A stretch of DNA of 33,876 bases, taken from the NCBI GenBank assembly GCA_020052415.1, contig JAGVPB010000084.1, positions 1 through 33,876 of the forward strand. The letters are read 5' to 3'. Position 1 is the first letter of the stretch; every line of letters begins with the position of its first letter. Positions 16,493 through 23,658 of the stretch are shown here, one piece after another. Below the pieces are notes generated by a model. That model saw only the letters and a list, made by a program, of their open reading frames with translations, made no database searches and was not told the origin of the DNA. The position numbers were made by a program, and so were the translations under genes. Source of the stretch: Bacteroidales bacterium (GTDB lineage Bacteria; Bacteroidota; Bacteroidia; Bacteroidales; JAADJA01).

Positions 16493-17560
16493 TTAGTCTT
16501 TATTTATCTTCATGTCCTTTTTATAATTCTTCATTAACTTCCCGAATTCTTTATCCTTCTTTCGTTTCTCTGCAACGGTTGATTCAAAATGCGATTTCTC
16601 CCTTTCCATTTTTAGGTAATTTTCATAGGAAGCATTGTCTATTTCTCCATTTTCAACGGCTTCAAGAACTGAACAACCTGGCTCATTGGTGTGGGTACAA
16701 TCTTTGAACTTACAATTTTGAGAAAAGCCGGAGATCATATCAAATGTAATTTCTAATCCGCTTGTTGAATCAGCAATTCCTACTTCTCTCATCCCGGGAT
16801 TGTCAACCAATATTCCGCCGTTTTCCAGAATGACCAATTCCCTGTGGCTTGTAATGTGTTTCCCTCTATTTGTAGTCTGGCTTATTGCCTCAGTTCGCAT
16901 GATAGTCCTGCCCGAAAGATTATTTAACAGTGTGGATTTTCCGACACCTGAAGAACCAAGCAAACAATATGTTTTCCCTTTTTCAATAGTCTTTTTCAGT
17001 GCGTCATATCCATATTTTGACTCGTTGCTGATTGCAATAACCGGGACATTTTTAATCCTGGATTTTATATTCTCCAGTATCTCCGAAATCCGACGCTCAT
17101 TTATTAAATCAATCTTACTGAGAACGATAATGGGGCTTACCTTTGACGAATTACAGATGGTAAGATATCTTTCAAGTCTGTTAATATTAAAATCCCGGTC
17201 CACCGCCTGGATTAAAAAAGCATAATCAATATTAGTTGCAATGATCTGGATCTCTCCGAACTGACCAACCGCCTGTCTTTTAATCATTGAGATTCTCGGC
17301 AAAATCCTGTGGATCAATGCAAGATCAGAATCATAAGTTGTCAGGGCAACCCAATCACCCACAGCAGGAAAATCTTCACGGCCTTTGGCTGTAAAACGTA
17401 TGTTGCCGGTAATCTCAGCTTCAAATTCTCCTTGATCTGTCCTGACAATATACCGTTCTTTATGTTCCGTAATAACTCTGCCTGTCTCAAAGCTATCGAG
17501 GTTATGGTCTATTCTGAATTTTTCAAGATTGTCATTATATCCAAGGTCTTCTAATCTCAT
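16493..17560 (-). CDS. rsgA: Ribosome small subunit-dependent GTPase A (RsgA/YjeQ family)
   Basis: This is a circularly permuted GTPase that helps late 30S ribosomal subunit maturation and releases from the subunit on GTP hydrolysis. Seen: 355 residues. An N-terminal OB-fold region covers about 25-95. The permuted G motifs are in the expected order: G4 SKID at 148-151, G1 GSSGVGKST at 202-210, G2-like TTNRGKHIT at 229-237 and G3 DNPG at 253-256. The C-terminal zinc site is C283, C288, H290 and C296. A lysine-rich tail follows. DNPG replaces the more usual DTPG. Odd points: the protein is longer at its N-terminus than a minimal RsgA. It also sits in a repeat-flanked accessory zone behind repeat copy A, so it may be an additional copy rather than the housekeeping one (inference). 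Confidence 0.93.
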   Translation of the reverse strand: MRLEDLGYNDNLEKFRIDHNLDSFETGRVITEHKERYIVRTDQGEFEAEITGNIRFTAKGREDFPAVGDWVALTTYDSDLALIHRILPRISMIKRQAVGQFGEIQIIATNIDYAFLIQAVDRDFNINRLERYLTICNSSKVSPIIVLSKIDLINERRISEILENIKSRIKNVPVIAISNESKYGYDALKKTIEKGKTYCLLGSSGVGKSTLLNNLSGRTIMRTEAISQTTNRGKHITSHRELVILENGGILVDNPGMREVGIADSTSGLEITFDMISGFSQNCKFKDCTHTNEPGCSVLEAVENGEIDNASYENYLKMEREKSHFESTVAEKRKKDKEFGKLMKNYKKDMKINKD

Positions 17561-17600
17561 TGAACTATGGTTTGTACAGGGTGTCTTTAAGTATTAAGCA

Positions 17601-17734
17601 TAACTTCTCAGTGTTTTATCCGCCGTCTCCCCAACCGAAAGTTCAAAGATAGAGAAAGAAGTTTGAATTCACCCTGGGTTCTTCCTCACTATTTCTGATG
17701 TTTTCCCGGATAGCAGGGTTAAGGAAATGAGTTT
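17601..17734 (-). repeat. Dispersed repeat copy A, upstream of rsgA
   Basis: About 134 bases, roughly 90% identical to copy B (18388-18517) and sharing its rsgA-proximal 70 bases with copy C (19701-19769). Read on the minus strand it contains TATCTTTG (17644-17651), matching the Bacteroidota -7 consensus, then GGCGGATAAAACACT and GAAGTTATGC before the unique leader of rsgA. An open frame in the distal part (THFLNPAIRENIRNSEEEP) is shared with copy B and ends at the same TGA. Confidence 0.85.
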
Positions 17735-17748
17735 ACTTTTTATTCGTT

Positions 17749-18102
17749 TTATAAACTATTAATTAAATCCCGAAGTTCTTTATCAGATATAGTTGCGGTT
17801 TCACTTTTGTCATATATTGAAATTAAATTTACAACAACATGTTCTCTTTCAATCTCAATCAATCCAACAATTTCAGTATCAAGATGACTTACAACTCTTA
17901 ATCCGCCACTTTTGCCTTTCCCTTTGCTTTTTACAGCTAAACGTATTTTGTAAGAATCTTGTCCTATTGGTTTACCTAATCTTGGGTTTTCGAATAAATC
18001 TTTTTCAAGTTGAGCTAATTCAAAACTTAAAGAATGAAATTTCTTCATTAAAGGTTTAGCTTGTCTTTTGAAGCTTTTCGAAACTCTAACTATTACTCTC
18101 AT
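17749..18102 (-). CDS. RelE/ParE-family toxin of a type II toxin-antitoxin pair
   Basis: The start chosen is ATG 18102 (MRVIVRVSKSFKRQAKPL), giving 117 residues. The longer open frame upstream lies inside the antitoxin gene and is not toxin-like. Seen: a basic N-terminus, KDLFENPRLGKPIGQDSYKI, then KIRLAVKSKGKGKSGGLRV and NLISIYDKSE, a pattern typical of RelE/ParE/HigB-like toxins of Bacteroidota and cyanobacteria. Known: members either cleave mRNA at the ribosome or poison gyrase; which applies here cannot be told. The gene overlaps the end of the upstream antitoxin by 17 bases, which implies translational coupling. It ends only about 15 bases before repeat copy A. Confidence 0.85.
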   Translation of the reverse strand: MRVIVRVSKSFKRQAKPLMKKFHSLSFELAQLEKDLFENPRLGKPIGQDSYKIRLAVKSKGKGKSGGLRVVSHLDTEIVGLIEIEREHVVVNLISIYDKSETATISDKELRDLINSL

Positions 18103-18310
18103 GTAAAAAATCAGAAAGTGTTTGTAATTTCTTACCGCCTTTTTTCGCTGCTTTAATCTCTCCAAATCCTTCCTGGATAGAAAGAAACACCTTTAATTTA
18201 TTTTGAAGTTTATGATAATCTATGTTTAGTTTCTCCCATTTATCAAATGGTACAATAACTGATGTTTTTACACCACTTTCATTAACTATATATTGCATTG
18301 CATCTCTCAT
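18086..18310 (-). CDS. Antitoxin partner of the RelE-type toxin (Phd/YefM-like size)
   Basis: The start chosen is ATG 18310 (MRDAMQYIVNESGVKTSV), giving 74 residues. A second in-frame ATG at 18298 (MQYIVNE) is equally possible and nearer the usual family start. Seen: a short beta-rich N-terminus (VIVPFDKWEKL), a helical Lys-rich middle, and a C-terminus LSDFLHESNS. No helix-turn-helix is visible. It is identified mainly by position, size and its 17-base overlap with a recognisable RelE-type toxin. Known: such antitoxins bind and neutralise the toxin and repress their own operon. Confidence 0.78.
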   Translation of the reverse strand: MRDAMQYIVNESGVKTSVIVPFDKWEKLNIDYHKLQNKLKVFLSIQEGFGEIKAAKKGGKKLQTLSDFLHESNS

Positions 18311-18325
18311 TGGTTTATTTTTTTG

Positions 18326-18356
18326 CAAATTTAGACAATAACGAAATAAGTTGCAA
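18326..18356 (-). promoter_or_regulatory. Putative Bacteroidota-type promoter of the toxin-antitoxin operon
   Basis: On the minus strand TTG (18354-18356) is followed after 20 bases by TAAATTTG (18326-18333), fitting the TTG-N19/20-TAnnTTTG pattern. Transcription would start about 10 bases before the first ATG, which slightly favours the second ATG at 18298 as the start. Confidence 0.5.
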
Positions 18357-18387
18357 GACTGTGTGAAACTCTTCAATGTTGCCTAAG

Positions 18388-18517
18388 GTTTCAGTGTTTT
18401 ATCCGCCATCCTCTAAACCGAAAGTTCAAAGATAAAGAAAGTAGTTTGAACTCACCCTGGGTTCTTCCTCACTATTTCTGATATATTCCCGGATAGCAGG
18501 ATTAAGAAAATGAGTTT
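18388..18517 (-). repeat. Dispersed repeat copy B, upstream of the toxin-antitoxin pair
   Basis: This is the copy most similar to A. On the minus strand it carries TATCTTTG (18427-18434) and GGCGGATAAAACACTGAAACC, joining TTAGGCAAC where unique toxin-antitoxin sequence begins. The open frame shared with copy A continues further upstream here, through QFQNRDRDSAQWNVFK, so copy B preserves more of a possible former coding end. Confidence 0.85.
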
Positions 18518-18642
18518 TAAATACATTCCACTGAGCAGAATCCCTGTCCCTGTTCTGAAACTGCAAATACTTTGTTGCTACTGAGTTTGAAAAAAGGCCA
18601 TGGGTTCTGAATAATCCTGTTTGTTAATTCGAAATTGCATAT

Positions 18643-18770
18643 TAACGTCCTGCCCATATAGCCCGTGGCCGGTTTTTTACTCTGATGTTCATTGATTTTA
18701 ATAATGTTCAAATCTACAAATCTTTTTCTTGATGACCCGTAAGCCGGCTATGGGCTATGATGGGCTGTTA
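18643..18770. repeat. attC-like imperfect palindrome after the T9SS gene
   Basis: The arms at 18643-18672 and 18743-18770 pair in blocks: TAAC/GTTA at the ends, an unpaired step, GCCCAT paired, a single bulged base, ATAGCCC paired, a 3x3 internal loop, then GCCGG paired. The roughly 70-base centre is AT-rich. Terminal TAAC/GTTA boxes, an extrahelical base and a variable centre are features of integron attC sites. The outer boxes (AGCTAAC, GTTAATA on the gene strand) deviate from the strict RYYYAAC/GTTRRRY consensus, so the call is tentative. It starts 13 bases after the stop of the minus-strand T9SS gene, where an attC would sit. Confidence 0.45.
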
Positions 18771-18783
18771 GCTGTATGTTGCT

Positions 18784-19674
18784 TTATTCTATCTTAATTA
18801 ATTTTTTATTCAATGTTTTGTTTTCTGAGTCTATTTGAATTAAGTAAATTCCAATGGGTAAATAGTCAATGTTCATTTTAATTGGAAAGGAATTTGATTC
18901 TCGAACTTCTAATTGTTTACCATGGGAATTAAAAAGTCTGATTGTAGCAATTCCTTTTTCCTGTTTAAATTCTATTGTCAAATCGTTCGTAGTTGGGTTT
19001 GGATAAATGGTGATGAAATCTTTTACTTTTTCTTTTTCTTCAACAGGTGTTAATAGGGTACAAAAACATTTATCACATTCAGGATTATTAATATATACTG
19101 CTGTATCGTTTTCTTTAAAGCATAATAAATCACAATAAGTTCCGATAATATACTCCATTATTGGATTAAATAACCCATCAACACTTCCAATTCCTTCAAT
19201 CCAATAATCAAGTCCCCAATCATTAATTTTGTATCGTTTTCTATATTGATTATTTTCAACTTCAATTGAGTCAATATCTGCAATTACACAAATATCATAA
19301 TTGAGGTAACCATAGGGAGAATTTGAGTTGACCGTATCACCAATATTTAAAGAAAAATCGTAGAGTAAAATTTCTAAATCCTCGTAGGCTAATCGGACAA
19401 ATATTTGTTTTGTGTCGTTCTCCCTAATTGTTGCATAATAAGTCATATTGTTTAAATTCAAGGTTGAATCATCCACTATTCTGTAAACCTTTTTATAAAC
19501 TTGTTCATCTATTGTTGTATCGCCATAAAGTCCGAACCTTTCTTTATGCGAACCATAATAACCATCATATTTGCTATTCCAAATAGCATTGGTGTCAGGA
19601 AAGGTGTAATAAACTTGACCGAAAGTCAGTATGGAAAATATTACACCGATCAGAATTAAAGTCAATTTTTTCAT
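18784..19674 (-). CDS. Secreted hypothetical protein with T9SS type A sorting domain
   Basis: The start chosen is ATG 19674 (MKKLTLILIGVIFSILTFGQ), giving 296 residues with a clear signal peptide. The six extra upstream codons are not signal-like. Residues about 20-215 are an unrecognised Tyr/Asp-rich region (YYGSHKERFGLYGDTTIDEQ) ending in a cysteine cluster near CDKCFC. The C-terminal 75 residues are a T9SS type A sorting domain (TIYPNPTTNDLTIEF ... KKLIKIE). Inferred: exported by the T9SS and anchored at the surface; function unknown. It is a single gene preceded by repeat copy C and followed by an attC-like palindrome, like a gene cassette. Confidence 0.8.
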   Translation of the reverse strand: MKKLTLILIGVIFSILTFGQVYYTFPDTNAIWNSKYDGYYGSHKERFGLYGDTTIDEQVYKKVYRIVDDSTLNLNNMTYYATIRENDTKQIFVRLAYEDLEILLYDFSLNIGDTVNSNSPYGYLNYDICVIADIDSIEVENNQYRKRYKINDWGLDYWIEGIGSVDGLFNPIMEYIIGTYCDLLCFKENDTAVYINNPECDKCFCTLLTPVEEKEKVKDFITIYPNPTTNDLTIEFKQEKGIATIRLFNSHGKQLEVRESNSFPIKMNIDYLPIGIYLIQIDSENKTLNKKLIKIE

Positions 19675-19700
19675 GTTCTTGTTTTTTTGCAATTACAACT

Positions 19701-19769
19701 AACTTCTTAGTGTTTTATCCGCCGTCCCCCCAAACCAGAGGTTCAAAGGTAAAGAAAGAAGTTTGAATT
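19701..19769 (-). repeat. Dispersed repeat copy C (short), upstream of the T9SS gene
   Basis: About 69 bases matching the gene-proximal half of copies A and B: on the minus strand CTTTCTTTACCTTTGAAC, then GGCGGATAAAACACTAAGAAG joined to TTAGTTG. TACCTTTG (19744-19751) fits the -7 consensus and would start a transcript about 65 bases before the gene. The distal half present in A and B is absent. Confidence 0.8.
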
Positions 19770-20176
19770 GTGGTAAATATTTACATGAATAAAGATAAGG
19801 CGAATGGATGAAAAATTGGTTGAATAATCTCATCTTTTTCGGTGGGCTTTGAGTTTTATATTTAAATTTCAAAATCACTCATCAGTGCATTTTTCTTCTT
19901 TTCGTATAGTTTTTCTCTAAGTTTTACTCACCCGTTTTAGTTTTTCAATCATTGCCCTTCAAAATTACTGAAAACTATCATTACAGAATACAAACGGTTA
20001 ATAATTTTAATTCAAAAGCTGTATCATCATGTTTTAAAGGTTCAATGCTCCCTTGCCATTGTTAATGGCAGGATGCTTTGAATAAATGCCTCATTTTCTT
20101 TCTTTTTACCCGATTAAACTTATCCGTTATTCAACCGCCGTACTTAAATGCTTCAAAATTACGGGTGAACGAGCAT

Positions 20177-20218
20177 CGGAGTAAAGCAAATTATCTTCGG
20201 ACGAAGGCAAATTACCTT
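20177..20218. repeat. 21-base tandem duplication (two diverged units)
   Basis: Unit 1 (20177-20197) and unit 2 (20198-20218) match at 17 of 21 positions, with common core GCAAATTA and start CGGA. They lie in the gene-free stretch between repeat C and the terminator of the lamin-tail gene. Confidence 0.65.
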
Positions 20219-20221
20219 AGG

Positions 20222-20258
20222 TCAAGTTCGAATGATTAACGGAGTAATTCGGGCTTGA
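20222..20258. repeat. Imperfect 12-bp inverted repeat
   Basis: TCAAGTTCGAAT (20222-20233) and ATTCGGGCTTGA (20247-20258) are inverted with 10 of 12 matches and a 13-base loop. It could be a hairpin or operator-like site. No adjacent gene reads away from it, so the role is unclear. Confidence 0.5.
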
Positions 20259-20280
20259 CATATTGCTAAAATCAGGGCAT

Positions 20281-20309
20281 AAAAAAAGCCCCGATGTTGG
20301 CAGGGCTTT
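20281..20309 (-). terminator. Intrinsic terminator of the lamin-tail gene
   Basis: Read on the minus strand, AAAGCCC (20103-type stem at 20303-20309) pairs with GGGCTTT (20285-20291) across an 11-base loop and runs into TTTTTTT. It lies 24 bases after the stop at 20333. Confidence 0.8.
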
Positions 20310-20332
20310 CTGTATTAATTTAACCTTTGTTA

Positions 20333-23300
20333 TTAATTGGGAACTTGTGTGGTGTAAGCTGTATTCGGCAACAGATAATCATTTTTATCCTTGTTGGTGG
20401 CCTGTCCGTTCAGGTTCAGATCACCACCCAAATATCCGGCCTTACCAGCATCAACCTTCCAGCCTGCTGTTTTGTCACCGGCTACAGTTACTAATCCGTC
20501 GGCATTAACATCACCGGAAGCCATACCCCAAACACCAGTTTCAACTTCTTTATAGCCTGCTACACCTCCGTACACCTGGGTTGAAGCAGTAGAGAAATCA
20601 TAAACAACGGCACCTCCGGCTGTCAAACCTGCAGCATTCATGATACCGACATGATTCCTGCCCCAGACAACAACAAAAAGACTGTTGGCAATTGAATTGG
20701 TGAAGGTTGGTAATGAAGTGCCATCCATTTCAACCACCGAACCGTCCGAAAGAAGGAAAACGGGTTTTTTAGCAACGGATGTTGCACTTGTAGCTGAAGC
20801 TGCATCGGCAGCATCCCTGATATCTAAAAGTAACCAGTCAACAGCAGTTGCTGGTATAGCACCGGCTGTTTCAGTCCCGGCATAAAGCCATTTTGGAGCT
20901 GGATTTCCATAGTACGGCAATACCGGATTAAATGGCTGGGTAAGAGGTACGCTGGCTCCCAATAAGTAAGTCATGGTATTGGTGGCTGCATCATAAGGGC
21001 CTTCGAGGAAAAGTGTAATGTCCAGTGAAAAACCGACAGCTCCTGTAAACTGCCCTGTTCCCAATGTTCCGGGAGAACCCAGATCGCCGGTTATACCTGT
21101 GAATGAAGGTTCTCTCAGTGTTGAAACGGTCCAGCTTGTACCGACATTATTATCATCACCGGGCAATCCTGCAAAGATCATTGAAGCACCTGAAGGATCA
21201 GGCCATAAAGTTCCACCATCCCACATGATCCTGTCCACTTCGGTTACCCCGTCAGGCATAACCAAAACCAGTTCATCATCTGCATTGCCCAGGGCGAAAG
21301 CAACCGGAAATACATAATTACAGGTATATCCTCCGTTTGTTAAAGGATCTGCATTATTGCCCAGGACGGCATATCCGTGAGCCGGAACGACCAGTGCGCT
21401 GGCAATTGTATGAGTGTTGGTGCCGTCATCTTTTATCGTCCAGCCGTTCATATCAACGGCCACATCCGAATTGTTATAAACTTCGAACCATTCTCCGACA
21501 CCATCAGTAACGGTAACCGGATCCTGCAGAACTTCGCAGATTACAATGGCGGGCAAATTGAATTCGAGAACATCAAATGCCGCACTTATTCCATCAGCAA
21601 GGCCAAAAGGATTATTATCGTTGGCCGTAATGGTAACATTGGTACCAAAAGGCTCCATGATAACACCGGTTACAATAATATCGCTGGTTCCATTTAAAAT
21701 TGTCCCAGTTACAGTACTTCCCGGAGCGAAAGCAACCGTTCCCAAATCTCCGCCATTTGTTGTAAAAGTGAAATTGACATCGGCGGTTACAAAGGCAGGA
21801 TTGTTCAAAGCATCCTGTGCCTGCACAGTAACTGAAAAAGGAATCGTTTCATAGGGGTTAATTCCCGAATTAACTGAAGTAATGGCAAGCTTTACCGGAG
21901 GATTTGAAGCGCCAACCACATCCGCCTGAGTCCTTGGATTGATACGGTAATAGATACCGGTATTATACCAGTCAACAACACCTGTTATGGATGCATAAGT
22001 CGCTCCGACAGTCAGGGTAATATTGAGAAATTGAAAATCTACATTGTCGCCGATATGGAAATAATAATCGGTTCCGCCCGAAGTCCATCTGCACCGGTAA
22101 TCATAAGCAACATAGGAATCCACATAGAAATCATTTATTCTTACCAGTTGACCTTCCCATGATTCGGCGGGATTGGTGTTTACCGGATTAGTTTCAACAA
22201 TGTCGGAACCATTAATAACTGTTGGTCCGTAAGGAGTATTTCCGGTTGAAATAGTGCTGATCAATAAGGGATTTGTAATCTCAGTGAGGTTATTGAAGAC
22301 TTCTCTTTTAGCCTGAATAAGGACATCATCGCCAACGGCCACAAGTCCCTGGAAAGTGGTGCTGAAGATCAGAACGCCGTGATATGCTCCAGCCGCATCA
22401 CTGATCCATACATTGTTAAATGCATCATCGGCAGAAATTATACCCCTGAAAGTTGCTGTATGAACCAGGTCCATAACTCCACCGGGATTTGTTGCATTGG
22501 TAAATGTTATTGGCATGATGCCGGCATAAAAAGCGTAGGAAGTTCCGTTCAGATCATCTGCAATATTATCAACTGTAATGTCGCTTGCCATAGCCGGTGA
22601 TGCTCCGGTAAGATGTACTATTCTGGCATCCACGCCGTCAATTGTAGCGCCGGAGAAAGCAATATTTGCAGTTCCGCTGAGGGTATAATCTCCGGGATCA
22701 ACGGACGTGATATCGAGATTGTAAATTACATCCAGTGCTGTTGTACTTGTAGTATAAGCATTGGTCATTACGGGAACAACAATACCTCCGAAGGATTGGC
22801 TGTTGTTCAGAAGTCCTTTGGTATGAGCGGCGGGTGCCTGCCAAGTGAATTGACTGTATTGAGTTCCTGAGCCTGAAAGCTGCAATGAAAGGCCTAACGG
22901 ATCGCTGCCTGGCTCCAACACTCCAATATCTGTAGAGGTAAGACCTGCAGCAGGTCCGGTAGTAGCGGTAAGCACTCCTTCATAGCTTAAAAACTGACCT
23001 GTAATTACAGTTCCCTGATAACTTAATGCGATACCATCCTGAGCACCGTTTTGGATTCCGTTTACCGGATAGGTATATGAATAAAACGTAAAATTACCAC
23101 TGGTACTCCCAACAGTGAACAAATCGAGGGTTTTGTTATCATAAGTAACACCGCCCGTAAAATTATACAGGTCAATCCTGAAATCACTGAGCAGATATGA
23201 ACCGGGATTTTCAATTACGATCTCTACAAATTCATTTGCATCAGTTCCGGTATTGTCATAATGAAACTCATTGATCCAGGCATTCTGTGCCAGAACACTG

Positions 23301-23359
23301 GTCGGAGGAACAATGATCATTGCAATCATTGCGATTAAAAGTAAAACAGATTTTTTCAT
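20333..23359 (-). CDS. Large secreted protein with lamin-tail domains, Ig-like domains and dockerin-like tail module
   Basis: The start chosen is ATG 23359 (MKKSVLLLIAMIAMIIVPPT, cleaved after VLAQ), giving 1008 residues. The 21 codons upstream are not signal-like. Residues about 26-170 resemble an N-terminal lamin-tail-like domain (WINEFHYDNTGTDANEFVEI). About 175-270 is Ig-like and about 275-450 is OB/DUF5689-like (ATFRGIISADDAFNNVWISD). About 455-570 is Ig-like. A lamin-tail domain follows at about 575-740 (GEWFEVYNNSDVAVDMNGW). The tail module is at about 781-1008: LEGPYDAATNTM, loops GDVNADGLVTVAGD and GDLNLNGQATNKDKND, ending TTQVPN. Known: lamin-tail domains in bacteria occur in secreted nucleases and surface proteins. 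No nuclease active site was recognised, so function is unknown. It lacks a T9SS type A tail. Confidence 0.82.
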   Translation of the reverse strand: MKKSVLLLIAMIAMIIVPPTSVLAQNAWINEFHYDNTGTDANEFVEIVIENPGSYLLSDFRIDLYNFTGGVTYDNKTLDLFTVGSTSGNFTFYSYTYPVNGIQNGAQDGIALSYQGTVITGQFLSYEGVLTATTGPAAGLTSTDIGVLEPGSDPLGLSLQLSGSGTQYSQFTWQAPAAHTKGLLNNSQSFGGIVVPVMTNAYTTSTTALDVIYNLDITSVDPGDYTLSGTANIAFSGATIDGVDARIVHLTGASPAMASDITVDNIADDLNGTSYAFYAGIMPITFTNATNPGGVMDLVHTATFRGIISADDAFNNVWISDAAGAYHGVLIFSTTFQGLVAVGDDVLIQAKREVFNNLTEITNPLLISTISTGNTPYGPTVINGSDIVETNPVNTNPAESWEGQLVRINDFYVDSYVAYDYRCRWTSGGTDYYFHIGDNVDFQFLNITLTVGATYASITGVVDWYNTGIYYRINPRTQADVVGASNPPVKLAITSVNSGINPYETIPFSVTVQAQDALNNPAFVTADVNFTFTTNGGDLGTVAFAPGSTVTGTILNGTSDIIVTGVIMEPFGTNVTITANDNNPFGLADGISAAFDVLEFNLPAIVICEVLQDPVTVTDGVGEWFEVYNNSDVAVDMNGWTIKDDGTNTHTIASALVVPAHGYAVLGNNADPLTNGGYTCNYVFPVAFALGNADDELVLVMPDGVTEVDRIMWDGGTLWPDPSGASMIFAGLPGDDNNVGTSWTVSTLREPSFTGITGDLGSPGTLGTGQFTGAVGFSLDITLFLEGPYDAATNTMTYLLGASVPLTQPFNPVLPYYGNPAPKWLYAGTETAGAIPATAVDWLLLDIRDAADAASATSATSVAKKPVFLLSDGSVVEMDGTSLPTFTNSIANSLFVVVWGRNHVGIMNAAGLTAGGAVVYDFSTASTQVYGGVAGYKEVETGVWGMASGDVNADGLVTVAGDKTAGWKVDAGKAGYLGGDLNLNGQATNKDKNDYLLPNTAYTTQVPN

Positions 23360-23510
23360 AAGAAGTAATTTTTTATTGTTATTAATATTATGGTCTTTAA
23401 TTATTGATTTTACTTGCCACACTGAATTTTAATGACATTAAAAGACAGCATTCTGAATATACCTGCGGATTTGCCATTTTTATGTTCAGTAAAATTAATC
23501 AAAAGGGAGG

Positions 23511-23518
23511 CAAATGTA
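23511..23518 (-). promoter_or_regulatory. Candidate -7 element for the lamin-tail gene
   Basis: TACATTTG on the minus strand matches TAnnTTTG. It would give a leader of about 145 bases before ATG 23359. No good TTG is visible at -33, so support is weak. Confidence 0.3.
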
Positions 23519-23622
23519 GAAATTAAAAGTTAAAAAATCCTGAAAAAAGAAAGGAATAATATTAACAATTTGTAAAGAATTTCAAAACTATCATTATTTC
23601 TTAATCTCAAAGAATAGGTTTG

Positions 23623-23630
23623 TATATTTG
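23623..23630 (+). promoter_or_regulatory. Candidate -7 element for the 357-residue secreted protein gene
   Basis: TATATTTG matches TAnnTTTG and lies 28 bases before ATG 23659 in the divergent spacer. The -33 region is not clear. Confidence 0.45.
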
Positions 23631-23658
23631 TAAACTGATGATTTAAATATTTTTAGCT

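Larger units (their letters stand above)
19770..20280. other. Gene-free stretch with small tandem and inverted repeats
   Basis: No gene was seen in about 510 bases. The left two thirds are AT-rich without a supportable reading frame. The right third holds a 21-base tandem duplication and an imperfect inverted repeat, listed separately. Confidence 0.6.

Noticed and set aside
18517-18711. A 64-codon minus-strand frame between the T9SS gene and the toxin-antitoxin pair
   Set aside because: It runs through one arm of the attC-like palindrome, and a different frame matches repeat copy A better. There is no sign of coding constraint in this one.
16251-20280. Calling the zone a true integron
   Set aside because: No integrase, attI or Pc promoter lies in the window. 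The only attC-like site departs from the core consensus, and the A/B/C repeats lack a standard attC fold.
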